Shown in pieces: positions 16,631-26,522 of a stretch of 64,000 nucleotides of DNA. Position 1 is the stretch's first letter, and each line of letters starts with the position of its first letter. The position numbers were made by a program, and so were the translations under genes. The DNA is taken from the NCBI GenBank assembly GCA_964405335.1, contig CAYONP010000004.1, positions 1 to 64,000 of the forward strand, written 5' to 3'. Under the pieces are notes generated by a model. The model ran no database searches. It worked only from the letters and a program-made list of their open reading frames with translations, and had not been told where the DNA came from. This stretch comes from CAYONP01 sp964405335 (GTDB lineage: Bacteria > Armatimonadota > UBA10988).

Positions 16631-17746
16631 ATGGCCGCCTCTCCCCAGCTTCCGGCGCTCGGCTCGACCGTCAAACCACAGGTCGAGCACCTGGTGCCCT
16701 ACTCGCCGGGGAAGCCGATCCATGAGGTCGTCGCCGAGCTCGGCCTGCGTGATGTGATCAAGCTGGCCAGCAACGAGAACCCGTTCGGCCCGGCGCCGGC
16801 GGTGCGGCAGGCCATCGCGGAGGCCATCGCCGACATCGGCTACTACCCCGACGCCGGCGGCGTGGCCCTGCGCGAGAAGCTGGCCGCGCGGCACGGCGTC
16901 GAGTTCGACCAGACCGTGCTCGGCAACGGCTCGGACGAGCTACTGCAACTGGCCGGCCTGGCGGTGCTCGACGAGGGCGACGAGCTGATCATCGCCGATC
17001 CAACCTTCGCCCGCTACGAGCCGCAGGCCACGCTGCACCGCGCGGTGGCGGTCAAGGTGCCGCTGGTCGACATGACCCACGACCTGGCCGCCATGGCCGG
17101 CGCGGTAACCTCGCGGACCAAGGCGATCTTCGTCGCCAACCCGGCCAACCCGGCCTCGACCTATGTGCCCGACAGCGCCGTCGAGCGGTTCCTCGACCAG
17201 GTGCCCGAGCGGGTGCTGGTGGTCCTCGACGAGGCCTACCACGAGTTCGTCGACCATCCTGACCACGGCCGCTCGCTGGCCCTCGCGGCCGAGCGGCCGA
17301 ATGTGTTGATTCTGCGCACGTTCAGCAAGATCCACGCGCTCGCGGCGCTGCGCATCGGCTACGGGCTGGGCAGTTGCGAGGTGATCGGCTGGCTGCACCA
17401 GGTGCGCGAGCCGTTCAACACCAGCAGTCTGGCGCAGGTCGCCGCGCTGGCGGCGCTCGAGTGCGACGACTGGGCGGCGCGAACGGTGGCCAATAACCAA
17501 GCCGGCAAGGCCCGCATCATGGCCACCTGCTCCGAGCTCGGGCTGGCCGCGCCCGAATCACAGGCGAACTTCGTGCTGATCGGCGTCGGCGGGCGCGAGG
17601 AGGCGATCTACGAGTCGCTGCTGCGCCGGGGGATCATCGTCCGGGCCTGCAGCAAGCTCGGCTTCCCCGGCTATCTGCGGGTGACCATCGGCACGCCCGA
17701 GCAGACCGAGCGGTTCTGCCGCGCGCTGGTCGAGGTGGCGGGATGA
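16631..17746 (+). CDS. hisC: HisC-type aminotransferase, probably aromatic amino acid/histidinol-phosphate
   Basis: A 371-residue PLP-dependent aminotransferase, class I/II. Conserved features: IKLASNENPFGP near the N-terminus, the PLP-phosphate loop GNGSDELLQLAG, VLDEAYHEFVD, and the Schiff-base Lys in RTFSKIHALAALRIGYG. HisC converts imidazole-acetol-phosphate to histidinol phosphate and can also transaminate prephenate or aromatic keto acids. Here it heads an operon with DAHP synthase, prephenate dehydrogenase and EPSP synthase and no his genes, so a role in tyrosine and phenylalanine synthesis is likely, as in the hisC-tyrA-aroE arrangement of Bacillus. The start was chosen at MAASPQLPALGS, 22 bases after the -10 box. 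Its stop overlaps the next gene by ATGA. Confidence 0.88.
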   Translation: MAASPQLPALGSTVKPQVEHLVPYSPGKPIHEVVAELGLRDVIKLASNENPFGPAPAVRQAIAEAIADIGYYPDAGGVALREKLAARHGVEFDQTVLGNGSDELLQLAGLAVLDEGDELIIADPTFARYEPQATLHRAVAVKVPLVDMTHDLAAMAGAVTSRTKAIFVANPANPASTYVPDSAVERFLDQVPERVLVVLDEAYHEFVDHPDHGRSLALAAERPNVLILRTFSKIHALAALRIGYGLGSCEVIGWLHQVREPFNTSSLAQVAALAALECDDWAARTVANNQAGKARIMATCSELGLAAPESQANFVLIGVGGREEAIYESLLRRGIIVRACSKLGFPGYLRVTIGTPEQTERFCRALVEVAG

Positions 17747-18258
17747 TCAGCCTGCACCAGGGCATCGAGCAGGCCTGGGGTCGGCTCGAGCGTGTGGCCA
17801 CCCTGAGCTGTGGGCCCGACGTGCTGCGCGCCGAGCCGCGCGACCGGCGTGGCTGGTACTCGTGGACCACTATCGGCCTCGGCGACGCGTGCGACGGCTT
17901 GGAGCTGCTGACCTACAGCGCCGACGACGAGGAGTGGCCGACTGCCCTACTCGAGGCCGTCGCCGCCACGGCGCTGGCTAGCGACCTGGTCCGGCCGCAC
18001 CAGGCGCTCGACCTGGGCGGGCCGCTCGACGGCGAGGATAGCAGCCTGACCAGCGCGCTGCTGCTGCCGCCCTACATGGAGCCCGACTGGCTGTGGACCA
18101 GCGGCGACCAGCCGGGCGGCTGGCTGCTCTGGGTGCTGCCGGTCACCGCCGCCGAGCGCGATTACGCGGTGCTGGCCGGCGGCCGGGCGCTCGAGGCGCT
18201 GCTGTTCGACTCGTCGCTGCGGCCGGCGCCCGACCTGCAGCGGGCGTCGCTGGTCTAG
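17743..18258 (+). CDS. Suppressor-of-fused (SUFU) domain protein
   Basis: A 171-residue single-domain protein resembling bacterial suppressor-of-fused family members: GLELLTYSADDEEWPTALLE, then TSALLLPPYMEPDW and the C-terminal LPVTAAERDYAVLAGGRALEA, which matches the usual PLTxAExxxAxxxG ending. Its biochemical function in bacteria is unknown; relatives are often found near toxin-immunity loci. Here it is locked inside an aromatic biosynthesis operon by a 4-base ATGA overlap with hisC and lies 22 bases before DAHP synthase, which suggests co-expression rather than a toxin context. Confidence 0.65.
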   Translation: MISLHQGIEQAWGRLERVATLSCGPDVLRAEPRDRRGWYSWTTIGLGDACDGLELLTYSADDEEWPTALLEAVAATALASDLVRPHQALDLGGPLDGEDSSLTSALLLPPYMEPDWLWTSGDQPGGWLLWVLPVTAAERDYAVLAGGRALEALLFDSSLRPAPDLQRASLV

Positions 18259-18280
18259 CACGGCGGACGGAAGGTAAGCC

Positions 18281-19312
18281 ATGATCATCGTGCTCAACGT
18301 CTCGGCGACCGACGCGGAGGTGGCGCAGGTCGAGTCGATGCTTCGCGAGGCTGGGCTCGGCGCCGACGTTTCGCGTGGCGTCGAGAAGATTGTGATCGGG
18401 GCCATCGGCGCCACCGACGAGGAGCGGCAAGTCCTGCCCGGCCAGCTCGAGTGCCTCCCCTTCGTCGAGCGGGTGATGCTCGTCACCCGGCCCTACAAGC
18501 GGGTTTCGCGCGAGAGCAATCCGGCCGGCAGCACCGTCCGTATCGGTGCGATTGCCGTCGGCGAGAGCGAGGCGCAGATCCCTGTCATGGCCGGCCCGTG
18601 CAGCGTCGAGTCGCGCGAGCAGGTGCTCGCGACGGCGCACGCGGTGAAAGCCGCCGGGGCGACCATCCTGCGCGGTGGGGCGTTCAAGCCGCGCACCCTG
18701 CCGTATGACTTCCAGGGCCTCGGCCGCGCCGGGCTCGAGCATCTCGCCGCCGCGCGCGAGGAGACCGGCCTGCCCATCGTCACCGAGGTCATGGCCCCCG
18801 AAGACGTGCCGCTGGTCGGCGAATACACCGACGTCTTTCAGGTCGGCGCGCGCAACATGCAGAACTACCCGCTGCTCCGCGCGCTGGGCGACGCGCGCCG
18901 GCCGGTGCTGTTCAAACGCGGCATGGCGGCGACCATCGACGAGTGGCTCAAGGCGGCCGAGTACATCCTCGCCGGCGGCAACGACGACGTGATCCTGTGC
19001 GAGCGCGGCATCCGCGGCTTCGACAGCGAGCACTACCGCAACGTCTTCGACCTCAACGCCATCCCGGCGCTGCGCGAGCTGACCCATCTGCCGATCTGCG
19101 CCGACCCGAGCCACGCCGTCGGCCGCTGGGAGCTGGTCACGGTCATGGCCCGCGCCGCCGTCGCCGCCGGCGCCGACGCGCTGATGATCGAGGTCCACCC
19201 CGACCCGGCCCGGGCCCGCAGCGACGGCCGCCAGGCGCTCACGCCGGCTCGCTTCGCCACGCTGATGGAGCAGATTGCGCCGGTCGCCGCGGCCGTCGGC
19301 CGGCGGATCTGA
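18281..19312 (+). CDS. aroF: 3-deoxy-7-phosphoheptulonate (DAHP) synthase with N-terminal ACT-like domain
   Basis: Condenses PEP and erythrose-4-phosphate, the first step of the shikimate pathway. 343 residues: an N-terminal ferredoxin/ACT-like regulatory domain (residues 1-70, MIIVLNVSATDAEVAQVESM) and a type I-beta barrel with MAGPCSVESREQ, ILRGGAFKPRTLPYDFQGLG, VGARNMQNYPLLR, LFKRGMAATIDEW and CADPSHAVG. The metal-binding Cys is in AGPCSVE. This architecture, as in Thermotoga, is normally feedback-inhibited by tyrosine or phenylalanine through the N-terminal domain. GGAAGG precedes the ATG. It lies in the operon between the SUFU protein and tyrA. Confidence 0.95.
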   Translation: MIIVLNVSATDAEVAQVESMLREAGLGADVSRGVEKIVIGAIGATDEERQVLPGQLECLPFVERVMLVTRPYKRVSRESNPAGSTVRIGAIAVGESEAQIPVMAGPCSVESREQVLATAHAVKAAGATILRGGAFKPRTLPYDFQGLGRAGLEHLAAAREETGLPIVTEVMAPEDVPLVGEYTDVFQVGARNMQNYPLLRALGDARRPVLFKRGMAATIDEWLKAAEYILAGGNDDVILCERGIRGFDSEHYRNVFDLNAIPALRELTHLPICADPSHAVGRWELVTVMARAAVAAGADALMIEVHPDPARARSDGRQALTPARFATLMEQIAPVAAAVGRRI

Positions 19313-19316
19313 GCGC

Positions 19317-20186
19317 ATGGACCCGCCCTTCGAGCAGGCGGCGATCCTCGGCGTCGGCCTGATCGGCGGCTCGCTCGGACTGGCCCTGCGCCAGCGCGGC
19401 CTGGCCCGGCGGGTGGTCGGCTACTCGCGCACCGCTTCGACGCGCCACCTCGCCGTCGAGCTGGGCGCCATCGACCTGGCGGCCGGCTCACCCGGCGAGG
19501 CGGTCGCCGGCGCCGACCTGGTCTATCTGGCGGTGCCGGTGGCCAGCATCGTGCCGCTCCTGGCCGAGGTCGCGCCGCGGCTGGCGCCCGGCGCGCTGGT
19601 CACCGACGCGGGTAGCAGCAAGGCCGAGATCTGTGCCGGCGCGGCGACCCTCGAGCTCGCCGGCGCCGAGTTCGTTGGTGGGCATCCGATGGCCGGCAGC
19701 GAGCTGCTCGGCGTCGAGCATGCCCGGGCCGACCTGTTCGCCGGCATGGCCTATGCGATCTGTCCCGCTGAGCCGGCGGCCACGGCGCGGCTGCACCGCC
19801 TGGCGCTGGCGCTCGGCGCCGAGGTGGTCGAGCTGTCGCCCGACGAGCACGACCGCGCCGTGGCGCTGGTCTCGCACCTACCGCATCTGCTGGCGGCGGC
19901 GCTGATGCGGCTGGCCGCCACGCATCGGCGGCGCGGCGAGCCGGTGCACGAGCTGTCCGCGGGGAGTTGGGCGTCGGCCACGCGGGTGGCCGCCAGCGGG
20001 CCGACGCTGTGGCGCGAGATCCTGGCCAGCAACCGCGCCGCGGTGCTTGCCGTGCTCGACGAGTTGGGCGAGACTGTGGCGGAGCTGCGGGCCATGCTGG
20101 CCGGAGCGCAAGACGACGAGTTGGAGGCGCTGCTCGCGGCGATGCGCGACGAGAAGCGGCGCCATCCGGGGCGAGGGGGCGGATGA
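19317..20186 (+). CDS. tyrA: Prephenate/arogenate dehydrogenase
   Basis: A 289-residue NAD(P)-dependent dehydrogenase of tyrosine synthesis. The dinucleotide-binding glycine loop is ILGVGLIGGSLGLAL; the helical domain has the catalytic GGHPMAGSE motif and the conserved ALVSHLPHLLAAAL. There is no C-terminal ACT domain. Prephenate versus arogenate preference cannot be told from sequence; if the HisC-like enzyme transaminates prephenate, arogenate would be the substrate. The ATG at 19317 begins 4 bases after the aroF stop, and the stop overlaps aroA by ATGA. Confidence 0.93.
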   Translation: MDPPFEQAAILGVGLIGGSLGLALRQRGLARRVVGYSRTASTRHLAVELGAIDLAAGSPGEAVAGADLVYLAVPVASIVPLLAEVAPRLAPGALVTDAGSSKAEICAGAATLELAGAEFVGGHPMAGSELLGVEHARADLFAGMAYAICPAEPAATARLHRLALALGAEVVELSPDEHDRAVALVSHLPHLLAAALMRLAATHRRRGEPVHELSAGSWASATRVAASGPTLWREILASNRAAVLAVLDELGETVAELRAMLAGAQDDELEALLAAMRDEKRRHPGRGGG

Positions 20187-21466
20187 TCGAAATCCAGCCG
20201 GTCCAGCGTCCACCCCGGGCGGCGGTGCGGCTGCCCGGGTCGAAAAGCTACACCAACCGCGCGTTGCTCTGCGCCGCTCTGGCCGATGGCCGCTCGCGCC
20301 GGCTCGGCGCGCTGTTCAGCGACGACACGGTCTACATGGCGACCGCGCTGAGCGCGCTCGGATTTGCCGTCGAGGAGGACTCGGCCGGCACTCGGTTCGA
20401 GATCCACGGCGCCGGCGGCCGCATCCCTCGCGACGAGGCCGAGCTGCGCTGCGGCAACGCCGGCACCGCGGTGCGGTTCCTCACCGCGCTGTGCGCCACC
20501 GGCCACGGGCGCTACCAGATCGACGGCGACTCGCGCATGCGCCAGCGACCGCAGCAGCCGCTGCTCGACGCGCTCGAGCACCTCGGCGTGCGGGCCTACT
20601 CGGCCATGGCCACCGGCTGCCCACCGCTCAAGATCGTCGCCGACGGCTGCCGCGGCGGTCGCGTGTCGATGCCGGGCAACGTCTCGAGCCAGTACTTCAG
20701 CGCCCTGGCCATGGCCGCCCCGGCGATGTCGCAGGGCATCGTGATCGAGGTCGAGGGCGAGCTTGTCAGCCGCCCCTACCTCGACATGACCGCCCAGGTC
20801 ATGGCCAGCTTCGGGGTTGTCCTAGAACACGACGACTACCACCGGATTCGAGTCGCGTCGGGCCAGCACTACACCGGCTGCGACTATGTGGTTGAGCCCG
20901 ACGCCTCGACCGCCAGCTACTTCTTCGCCCTCGCCGCGGTCACCGGCGGCGAGGTGACCGTCCGCGGCCTCGGCCGCGACAGCCTGCAGGGCGACCTGCG
21001 GTTCGTCGACATCCTGGCCGAGATGGGCTGCCGGGTGACCGACAGCGGTGACGGCCTGACCGTCTCCGGGCCGGAGCAGTTGCTCGGCGTGACGGTCGAC
21101 ATGAGCGACATCTCCGACGTGGCGCTGACCCTGGCGGCGATCGCGCCGTATGCCGCCACGCCGACGGAGATTCGCGGCATCGCCCACACGCGGCACCAGG
21201 AATCGGACCGCGTCGCGGCCATGGCAACCGAGCTGGGCCGGCTCGGCGTGGCGGTGACCGAGTACGAGGACGGCTGGCGGATCGAGCCGAGCACCCCGCA
21301 GCCCGGCGCGGTCGAGACCTACCACGACCACCGCCTGGCGATGAGCCTCAGCCTGCTCGGCCTACGCACCCCCGGCATCGCCATCCGCGGCCCCGAGTGC
21401 GTGGCCAAGACCTTCCCCGACTACTTCAACCTGCTCCGAGCGCTGACCAGCGAGGGGTTAGTCTGA
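20183..21466 (+). CDS. aroA: 3-phosphoshikimate 1-carboxyvinyltransferase (EPSP synthase)
   Basis: Transfers enolpyruvate from PEP to shikimate-3-phosphate. 427 residues, full length. PEP and S3P binding motifs: LPGSKSYTNRALL (Lys-Ser), CGNAGTAVRFLTAL, DGDSRMRQRP (SRMRxRP), PGNVSSQYFSAL, and the late TRHQESDRVAAMATEL and TYHDHRLAMSLSL. In E. coli numbering the Pro101 position is Phe here, in the loop where substitutions reduce glyphosate binding. The ATG overlaps the tyrA stop. The operon ends here at a long hairpin shared with lepA. Confidence 0.95.
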   Translation: MIEIQPVQRPPRAAVRLPGSKSYTNRALLCAALADGRSRRLGALFSDDTVYMATALSALGFAVEEDSAGTRFEIHGAGGRIPRDEAELRCGNAGTAVRFLTALCATGHGRYQIDGDSRMRQRPQQPLLDALEHLGVRAYSAMATGCPPLKIVADGCRGGRVSMPGNVSSQYFSALAMAAPAMSQGIVIEVEGELVSRPYLDMTAQVMASFGVVLEHDDYHRIRVASGQHYTGCDYVVEPDASTASYFFALAAVTGGEVTVRGLGRDSLQGDLRFVDILAEMGCRVTDSGDGLTVSGPEQLLGVTVDMSDISDVALTLAAIAPYAATPTEIRGIAHTRHQESDRVAAMATELGRLGVAVTEYEDGWRIEPSTPQPGAVETYHDHRLAMSLSLLGLRTPGIAIRGPECVAKTFPDYFNLLRALTSEGLV

Positions 21467-21528
21467 AATAGGGACGGACCCAATTCTGCCGGCGCCGCGG
21501 GCGCCGCAGAATTGGGTCCGTCCCTATT

Positions 21529-21531
<3 letters not shown>
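21464..21531. terminator. 68-bp hairpin between aroA and lepA (repeat-derived bidirectional terminator)
   Basis: A perfect 26-bp inverted repeat (21464-21489 with 21506-21531) whose 16-base centre also pairs partly (GGCGC with GCGCC). It covers the stop codons of both converging genes and ends in AAATA/TATTT tracts on each strand, so it can terminate in both directions. Seventeen bases of the right arm (GGGTCCGTCCCTATTTC) recur at 39958-39974, so the hairpin appears to be a copy of an interspersed repeat. Confidence 0.75.
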
Positions 21532-23406
<1,875 letters not shown>

Positions 23407-23432
23407 TTGCGGGGCGAGCGCGCTGTGGATGG

Positions 23433-23501
23433 TGTAGGGTCCGCACCGCGGACCACCTAATGACGAGCACGCTAACGATGGTCCGCCGTGCGGACCCTAC
23501 A
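23433..23501. repeat. Inverted copies of a GGTCCGC interspersed repeat
   Basis: 23433-23454 and 23480-23501 form an imperfect 22-bp inverted repeat; each half is itself near-palindromic (GGTCCGCCGTGCGGACC). A third copy, extending to GGACCCTAC(A/G)ACTGC, lies at 24450-24476. The copies flank the PEP-CTERM gene. Confidence 0.7.
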
Positions 23502-23549
23502 ACTGCAGTGGGGCCGCTGCGCGGCCCGATGCCGACTGGAGCGAGCCTC

Positions 23550-23632
23550 GGGGTCAGGTCCCTGAAACACACATATCGTTACGAACCGACACCGGGAGCG
23601 TAACGTACCGCGCGATACCGAGACCTGACCCC
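23550..23632. repeat. Structured intergenic element with GGGGTCAGGTC termini
   Basis: GGGGTCAGGTC (23550-23560) and its complement GACCTGACCCC (23622-23632) bracket a 61-base core that holds a second inverted repeat, CGTTACG (23578-23584) and CGTAACG (23599-23605). It reads like a small repetitive palindromic unit ending just before the stop of the PEP-CTERM gene. It could also terminate transcription of that gene. Confidence 0.55.
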
Positions 23633-23638
23633 GGGTCG

Positions 23639-24283
23639 TTACCGCCGCCGGCGTAGCAGCGCCAGGCCGAACGCGAGCAGGCCGAACGTGCCCGGCTCGG
23701 GGACCACCGGGCCGGCGCACTGGGCGTCGAAGAGCTGGCCGTTGACCTCGAACCGATCGGCGTTCAGCTCCTGGCGCGCCAACCAGCCGGCGTCCAGGTC
23801 GAGATAGACCCAGTGGATCGGCCGGTTGCCAATCAGTGCCAGGGCGTCGTTGTAGCCCATGTCCCAGCCACCGCCGAACTGGGTCAGATCCCAGCCGTTG
23901 GTCTTGCCCGGGTCGATCCAGTCGCCCGTGTTGTGCCAGTCGTTGTCGCCGGGGTCGGTCCAGTAGAGGTAGGCGGCCTGCCAGTTCGTGCCGTTGTGGT
24001 GGAACAGCGTGAATCGCGGTGCGCCCCCGACGAATGTGCCGTCGAGCTTCTGGAAGTCGGCGCTGAGCGAGGTGAACTGGTCGAACGGCAGGCTGTCGGG
24101 ATAGTGATAGAGCCCGCCATAGGTGAACGGGTCCGGCTCCGACACGAGATTGACCACGCACGGATTATCCGCCGGGCCAATGGGCAGCACCTGAGCGGTG
24201 CCGTACATGTAGAACGCGCCCGCCGATGCCGGTCGGGCGATGAGGAGGCAGGCCGCCACTGCGGCGGCCGCAAGCAGACGCAT
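23639..24283 (-). CDS. PEP-CTERM sorted exported protein
   Basis: 214 residues. Signal peptide MRLLAAAAVAACLLIARPASA; the body is rich in aromatic and Asp residues (DWHNTGDWIDPGKTNGWDLT, DMGYNDALALIGNRP); the C-terminus VPEPGTFGLLAFGLALLRRRR is a complete PEP-CTERM tripartite signal (VPEP, hydrophobic helix, Arg cluster), processed by an exosortase in families where this is known. The ATG at 24283 has AGGAG 6 bases upstream; the ATG at 24289 overlaps it. Likely exposed at the surface or in an exopolysaccharide matrix. No exosortase gene is in the window. Function otherwise unknown. Confidence 0.85.
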   Translation of the reverse strand: MRLLAAAAVAACLLIARPASAGAFYMYGTAQVLPIGPADNPCVVNLVSEPDPFTYGGLYHYPDSLPFDQFTSLSADFQKLDGTFVGGAPRFTLFHHNGTNWQAAYLYWTDPGDNDWHNTGDWIDPGKTNGWDLTQFGGGWDMGYNDALALIGNRPIHWVYLDLDAGWLARQELNADRFEVNGQLFDAQCAGPVVPEPGTFGLLAFGLALLRRRR

Positions 24284-24449
24284 GACCATCTCCTGCGCGA
24301 ACGAGGCACCGCCGGGCGCGACCCAACCGGGCGCTGCGGCCGACACGGCACCTCATGTGCCCAGGCAGCAAATCCCGTGCCAACCAGGCGCAAGACTCCG
24401 GGTTCAACGCCCGTCGCCGCCGACCGGGGCGGTGCGAGCACGTCGGCCC

Positions 24450-24476
24450 GGTCCGCGGTGCGGACCCTACGACTGC
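24450..24476. repeat. Third copy of the GGTCCGC repeat
   Basis: A 27-base segment matching 23480-23506 closely, including the near-palindrome GGTCCGCGGTGCGGACC and the downstream CTAC-G-ACTGC. It lies 58 bases before the ribosome-binding region of the DUF1559 gene. The rest of 24284-24533 shows no gene. Confidence 0.65.
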
Positions 24477-24533
24477 CCCGGGGAAGGGTGCGGCGGCGGC
24501 GGGCGGAACTGGTCAGCTCCGGAGATTCGCCTC

Positions 24534-25310
24534 GTGGTTGTGCTGCGCCGGCCGTCGGCCTTCACGCTGATCGAGTTGTTGGTGGTCATCGCCATCATCG
24601 CCATCTTGGCGGCCATCCTCTTCCCCGTCTTTGCCAAGGCGCGTGAGAAGGCGCGGCAGACGAGTTGCTTGAGCAACCTGAAGCAGGTCAGCCTGGCGTT
24701 GGCGATGTATGTGCAGGATTCCGACGGCTACCCCCAGATGTCGGCGCCGTCGAACCAGGTGCCGCGGACCAAGTGGCCCGACCTGGTCTGGCCGTACACC
24801 AAGAGCCGCGGCGTGTTTCTCTGCCCCTCGGCGCCCGAGTCGCTGTGGGCCAAGGGCTTCGCCCACGATCCGTCGTTGCTCTACGGTGGCTATGGGTACA
24901 ACTACCAGTATCTGGGCAACAGCCGGTTCCCCTGGACCGCGCGCGACGCGGAGGTGACCGCGCCGGCGGAGATGATCGCGGTCAGCGACACCTGGGGCGT
25001 CAACGGCGCGCCGGTCGGCACGGTGCCGGGCGGCACGGCGGGGCAGTATGTGATCGACCCGCCGCTGGTCAGTGCCCGTCGCGCGCGGCCGGGCGGCGCC
25101 GACGACACCGGCTATGGCGCGGGGGCCGAGTGCGGCGGGCCGTGGTCTTGCCGGTCGATTCCCGCCGAGCGGCACAACGAGATGGTCACGGTGGGCTTTG
25201 CCGACGGCCATGTGCGGGCGATGAAGCTGGCGGCGATGGACGATTCGGACCGCGACGGCGCGCTGGACAACGGGCTGTGGAATGGGCAAGGTGACCCGGC
25301 CCGACTGTGA
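24534..25310 (+). CDS. DUF1559 prepilin-like protein
   Basis: A 258-residue paralogue of the proteins at 1 and 630. Prepilin motif RRPSAFTLIELLVV followed by the conserved FPVFAKAREKARQTSCLSN linker, and the H-x9-DG motif in HNEMVTVGFADGH. The C-terminus carries DSDRDGALDNGLW, which looks like a calcium-binding DxDxDG loop and is absent from the tandem copies. The GTG at 24534 has GGAG 9 bases upstream; GTG 24540 is an alternative. The alpha/beta hydrolase gene starts 9 bases after its stop. Confidence 0.85.
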   Translation: MVVLRRPSAFTLIELLVVIAIIAILAAILFPVFAKAREKARQTSCLSNLKQVSLALAMYVQDSDGYPQMSAPSNQVPRTKWPDLVWPYTKSRGVFLCPSAPESLWAKGFAHDPSLLYGGYGYNYQYLGNSRFPWTARDAEVTAPAEMIAVSDTWGVNGAPVGTVPGGTAGQYVIDPPLVSARRARPGGADDTGYGAGAECGGPWSCRSIPAERHNEMVTVGFADGHVRAMKLAAMDDSDRDGALDNGLWNGQGDPARL

Positions 25311-25319
25311 GGGGCGGCC

Positions 25320-26165
25320 ATGTGGAGGCAGTGGTTGGAGCTGTGGGACCTGCTCTGGTTCCGTTGCCTGACCTATGTGCTGGTCGTTTACACTCTCTGG
25401 TGCGGGTTCGTCTGGCGCTACCAGGACAAGTTCATCCTCCCCGCGCCGCAGCGCGACGGCCCGCCGCCGAGCGACTTCGCCGGCGAGCTGTGGACCATCG
25501 ACATCCCCGGCGGGCAGGTCCATGCGCAGTGGTACCCGACCTGGTCGACCGGCCCGCCGGTGGTGGTGGTGCTGTTTCACGGCAACGGCGAGACGATTGA
25601 GCGCCAGGGCTGGTGGGCCGAGGGATACCGCGCCCGCGGCTGCCAGGTGCTGCTGCCCGAGTATCGCGGCTACGGCCATGCCGACGGCAAGGCCGGCCAA
25701 CGCGCCATGCGGGCCGACCTGGTGCGCTTCTACGACCGCCTGCTCGAGCAGCCCGGTGTGACGCCCGAGCGGATTGTCTTCCACGGCCGCAGCTTAGGCG
25801 GCGGCGCGGCGGCCATGCTGGCGGCCGAGCGCCGGCCGGCGGCGATGATCCTCGAATCGACCTTCACCAGCATTGCCGGTTACTTCAAGCGCTACGGCGT
25901 GCCGACGCTGCTCTGCCGCCACCCGTTCCGCACCGAGCGGGTGGTGCGCGAACTCGACCTCCCGATCCTGGTGCTCCACGGCGACCGCGATATCGTGGTT
26001 CCGATCGAAGAGGGCCGCCGCCTGGCAGCGATCGCGCCCCGGGCGCGGCTGGTCGAGTTCGAGGCGGGTCACAACGACCTGCCGGGCATCGACGGCGAGG
26101 TGGCCTACTGGCGGGCGATTGAGGAGCTGTTGGCCGAGGCGGGGTCAAGCGCCAACCGGTGGTAG
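25320..26165 (+). CDS. Membrane-anchored alpha/beta hydrolase (ABHD13-like)
   Basis: 281 residues. An N-terminal transmembrane helix (CLTYVLVVYTLWCGFVW) anchors the domain, followed by an alpha/beta hydrolase fold: oxyanion region LFHGNGE, nucleophile elbow GRSLGGGAA (Ser), acid in LHGDRDIVVP (Asp) and His in EAGHNDLPG. This is the serine-hydrolase group with human ABHD13-type members; the substrate is unknown. It starts 9 bases after the DUF1559 gene, so the two are probably co-transcribed. Confidence 0.8.
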   Translation: MWRQWLELWDLLWFRCLTYVLVVYTLWCGFVWRYQDKFILPAPQRDGPPPSDFAGELWTIDIPGGQVHAQWYPTWSTGPPVVVVLFHGNGETIERQGWWAEGYRARGCQVLLPEYRGYGHADGKAGQRAMRADLVRFYDRLLEQPGVTPERIVFHGRSLGGGAAAMLAAERRPAAMILESTFTSIAGYFKRYGVPTLLCRHPFRTERVVRELDLPILVLHGDRDIVVPIEEGRRLAAIAPRARLVEFEAGHNDLPGIDGEVAYWRAIEELLAEAGSSANRW

Positions 26166-26168
26166 AAT
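26160..26168 (+). promoter_or_regulatory. Extended -10 promoter candidate
   Basis: TGGTAGAAT (TG-n-TAGAAT) overlaps the stop codon of the upstream hydrolase gene, with the ATG of the next gene 15 bases further. No clear -35 box is seen. Confidence 0.4.
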
Positions 26169-26183
26169 TGGTCTGAGGCCCTC

Positions 26184-26522
26184 ATGGCGAAGCCGACGAG
26201 ATCGGTGACGAGCGACGCAGACGCGGCCGGCGATGAGCTGCGTGAGCGGTTCCGGCGGCTGGCCCGGCAGTGGCGCACAGAGCGGCGCGCTCTATCTGGC
26301 AGCGAGCTGTGCGAGACGCCGGCCTACCTCGCCATCATCGCCCTCGGGCCGGCGGTCCTGCCACACATCCTGCACGACCTGGAGCGGCGCGCCGATCACT
26401 GGTTTGTCGCCCTACGCCAGATCAGCGGCGACGATCCGGTGCGGCCGGAGCACTGGGGCCGCGTCGACCGGACTGCCGACGACTGGCTGGCCTGGGGCCG
26501 AGCGCAGGGCCTGCTGACTTGA
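26184..26522 (+). CDS. Conserved small protein, first gene of a two-gene pair
   Basis: 112 residues, soluble, no signal peptide. The pattern FRRLARQWRTERRALSGSEL, then YLAIIALGPAVLPHILHDLE, RRADHWFVALRQISGDDPV and a terminal DDWLAWGRAQGLL matches a widespread uncharacterised family (Wxx-ET-LSS ... ALPLILxEL ... DHWFWALxxITGxDPV). I know no assigned function. Its TGA overlaps the TTG start of the next gene by 4 bases, so the pair is translationally coupled. In other genomes this family often sits beside a DUF7689-like protein, as here (from memory). Confidence 0.65.
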   Translation: MAKPTRSVTSDADAAGDELRERFRRLARQWRTERRALSGSELCETPAYLAIIALGPAVLPHILHDLERRADHWFVALRQISGDDPVRPEHWGRVDRTADDWLAWGRAQGLLT

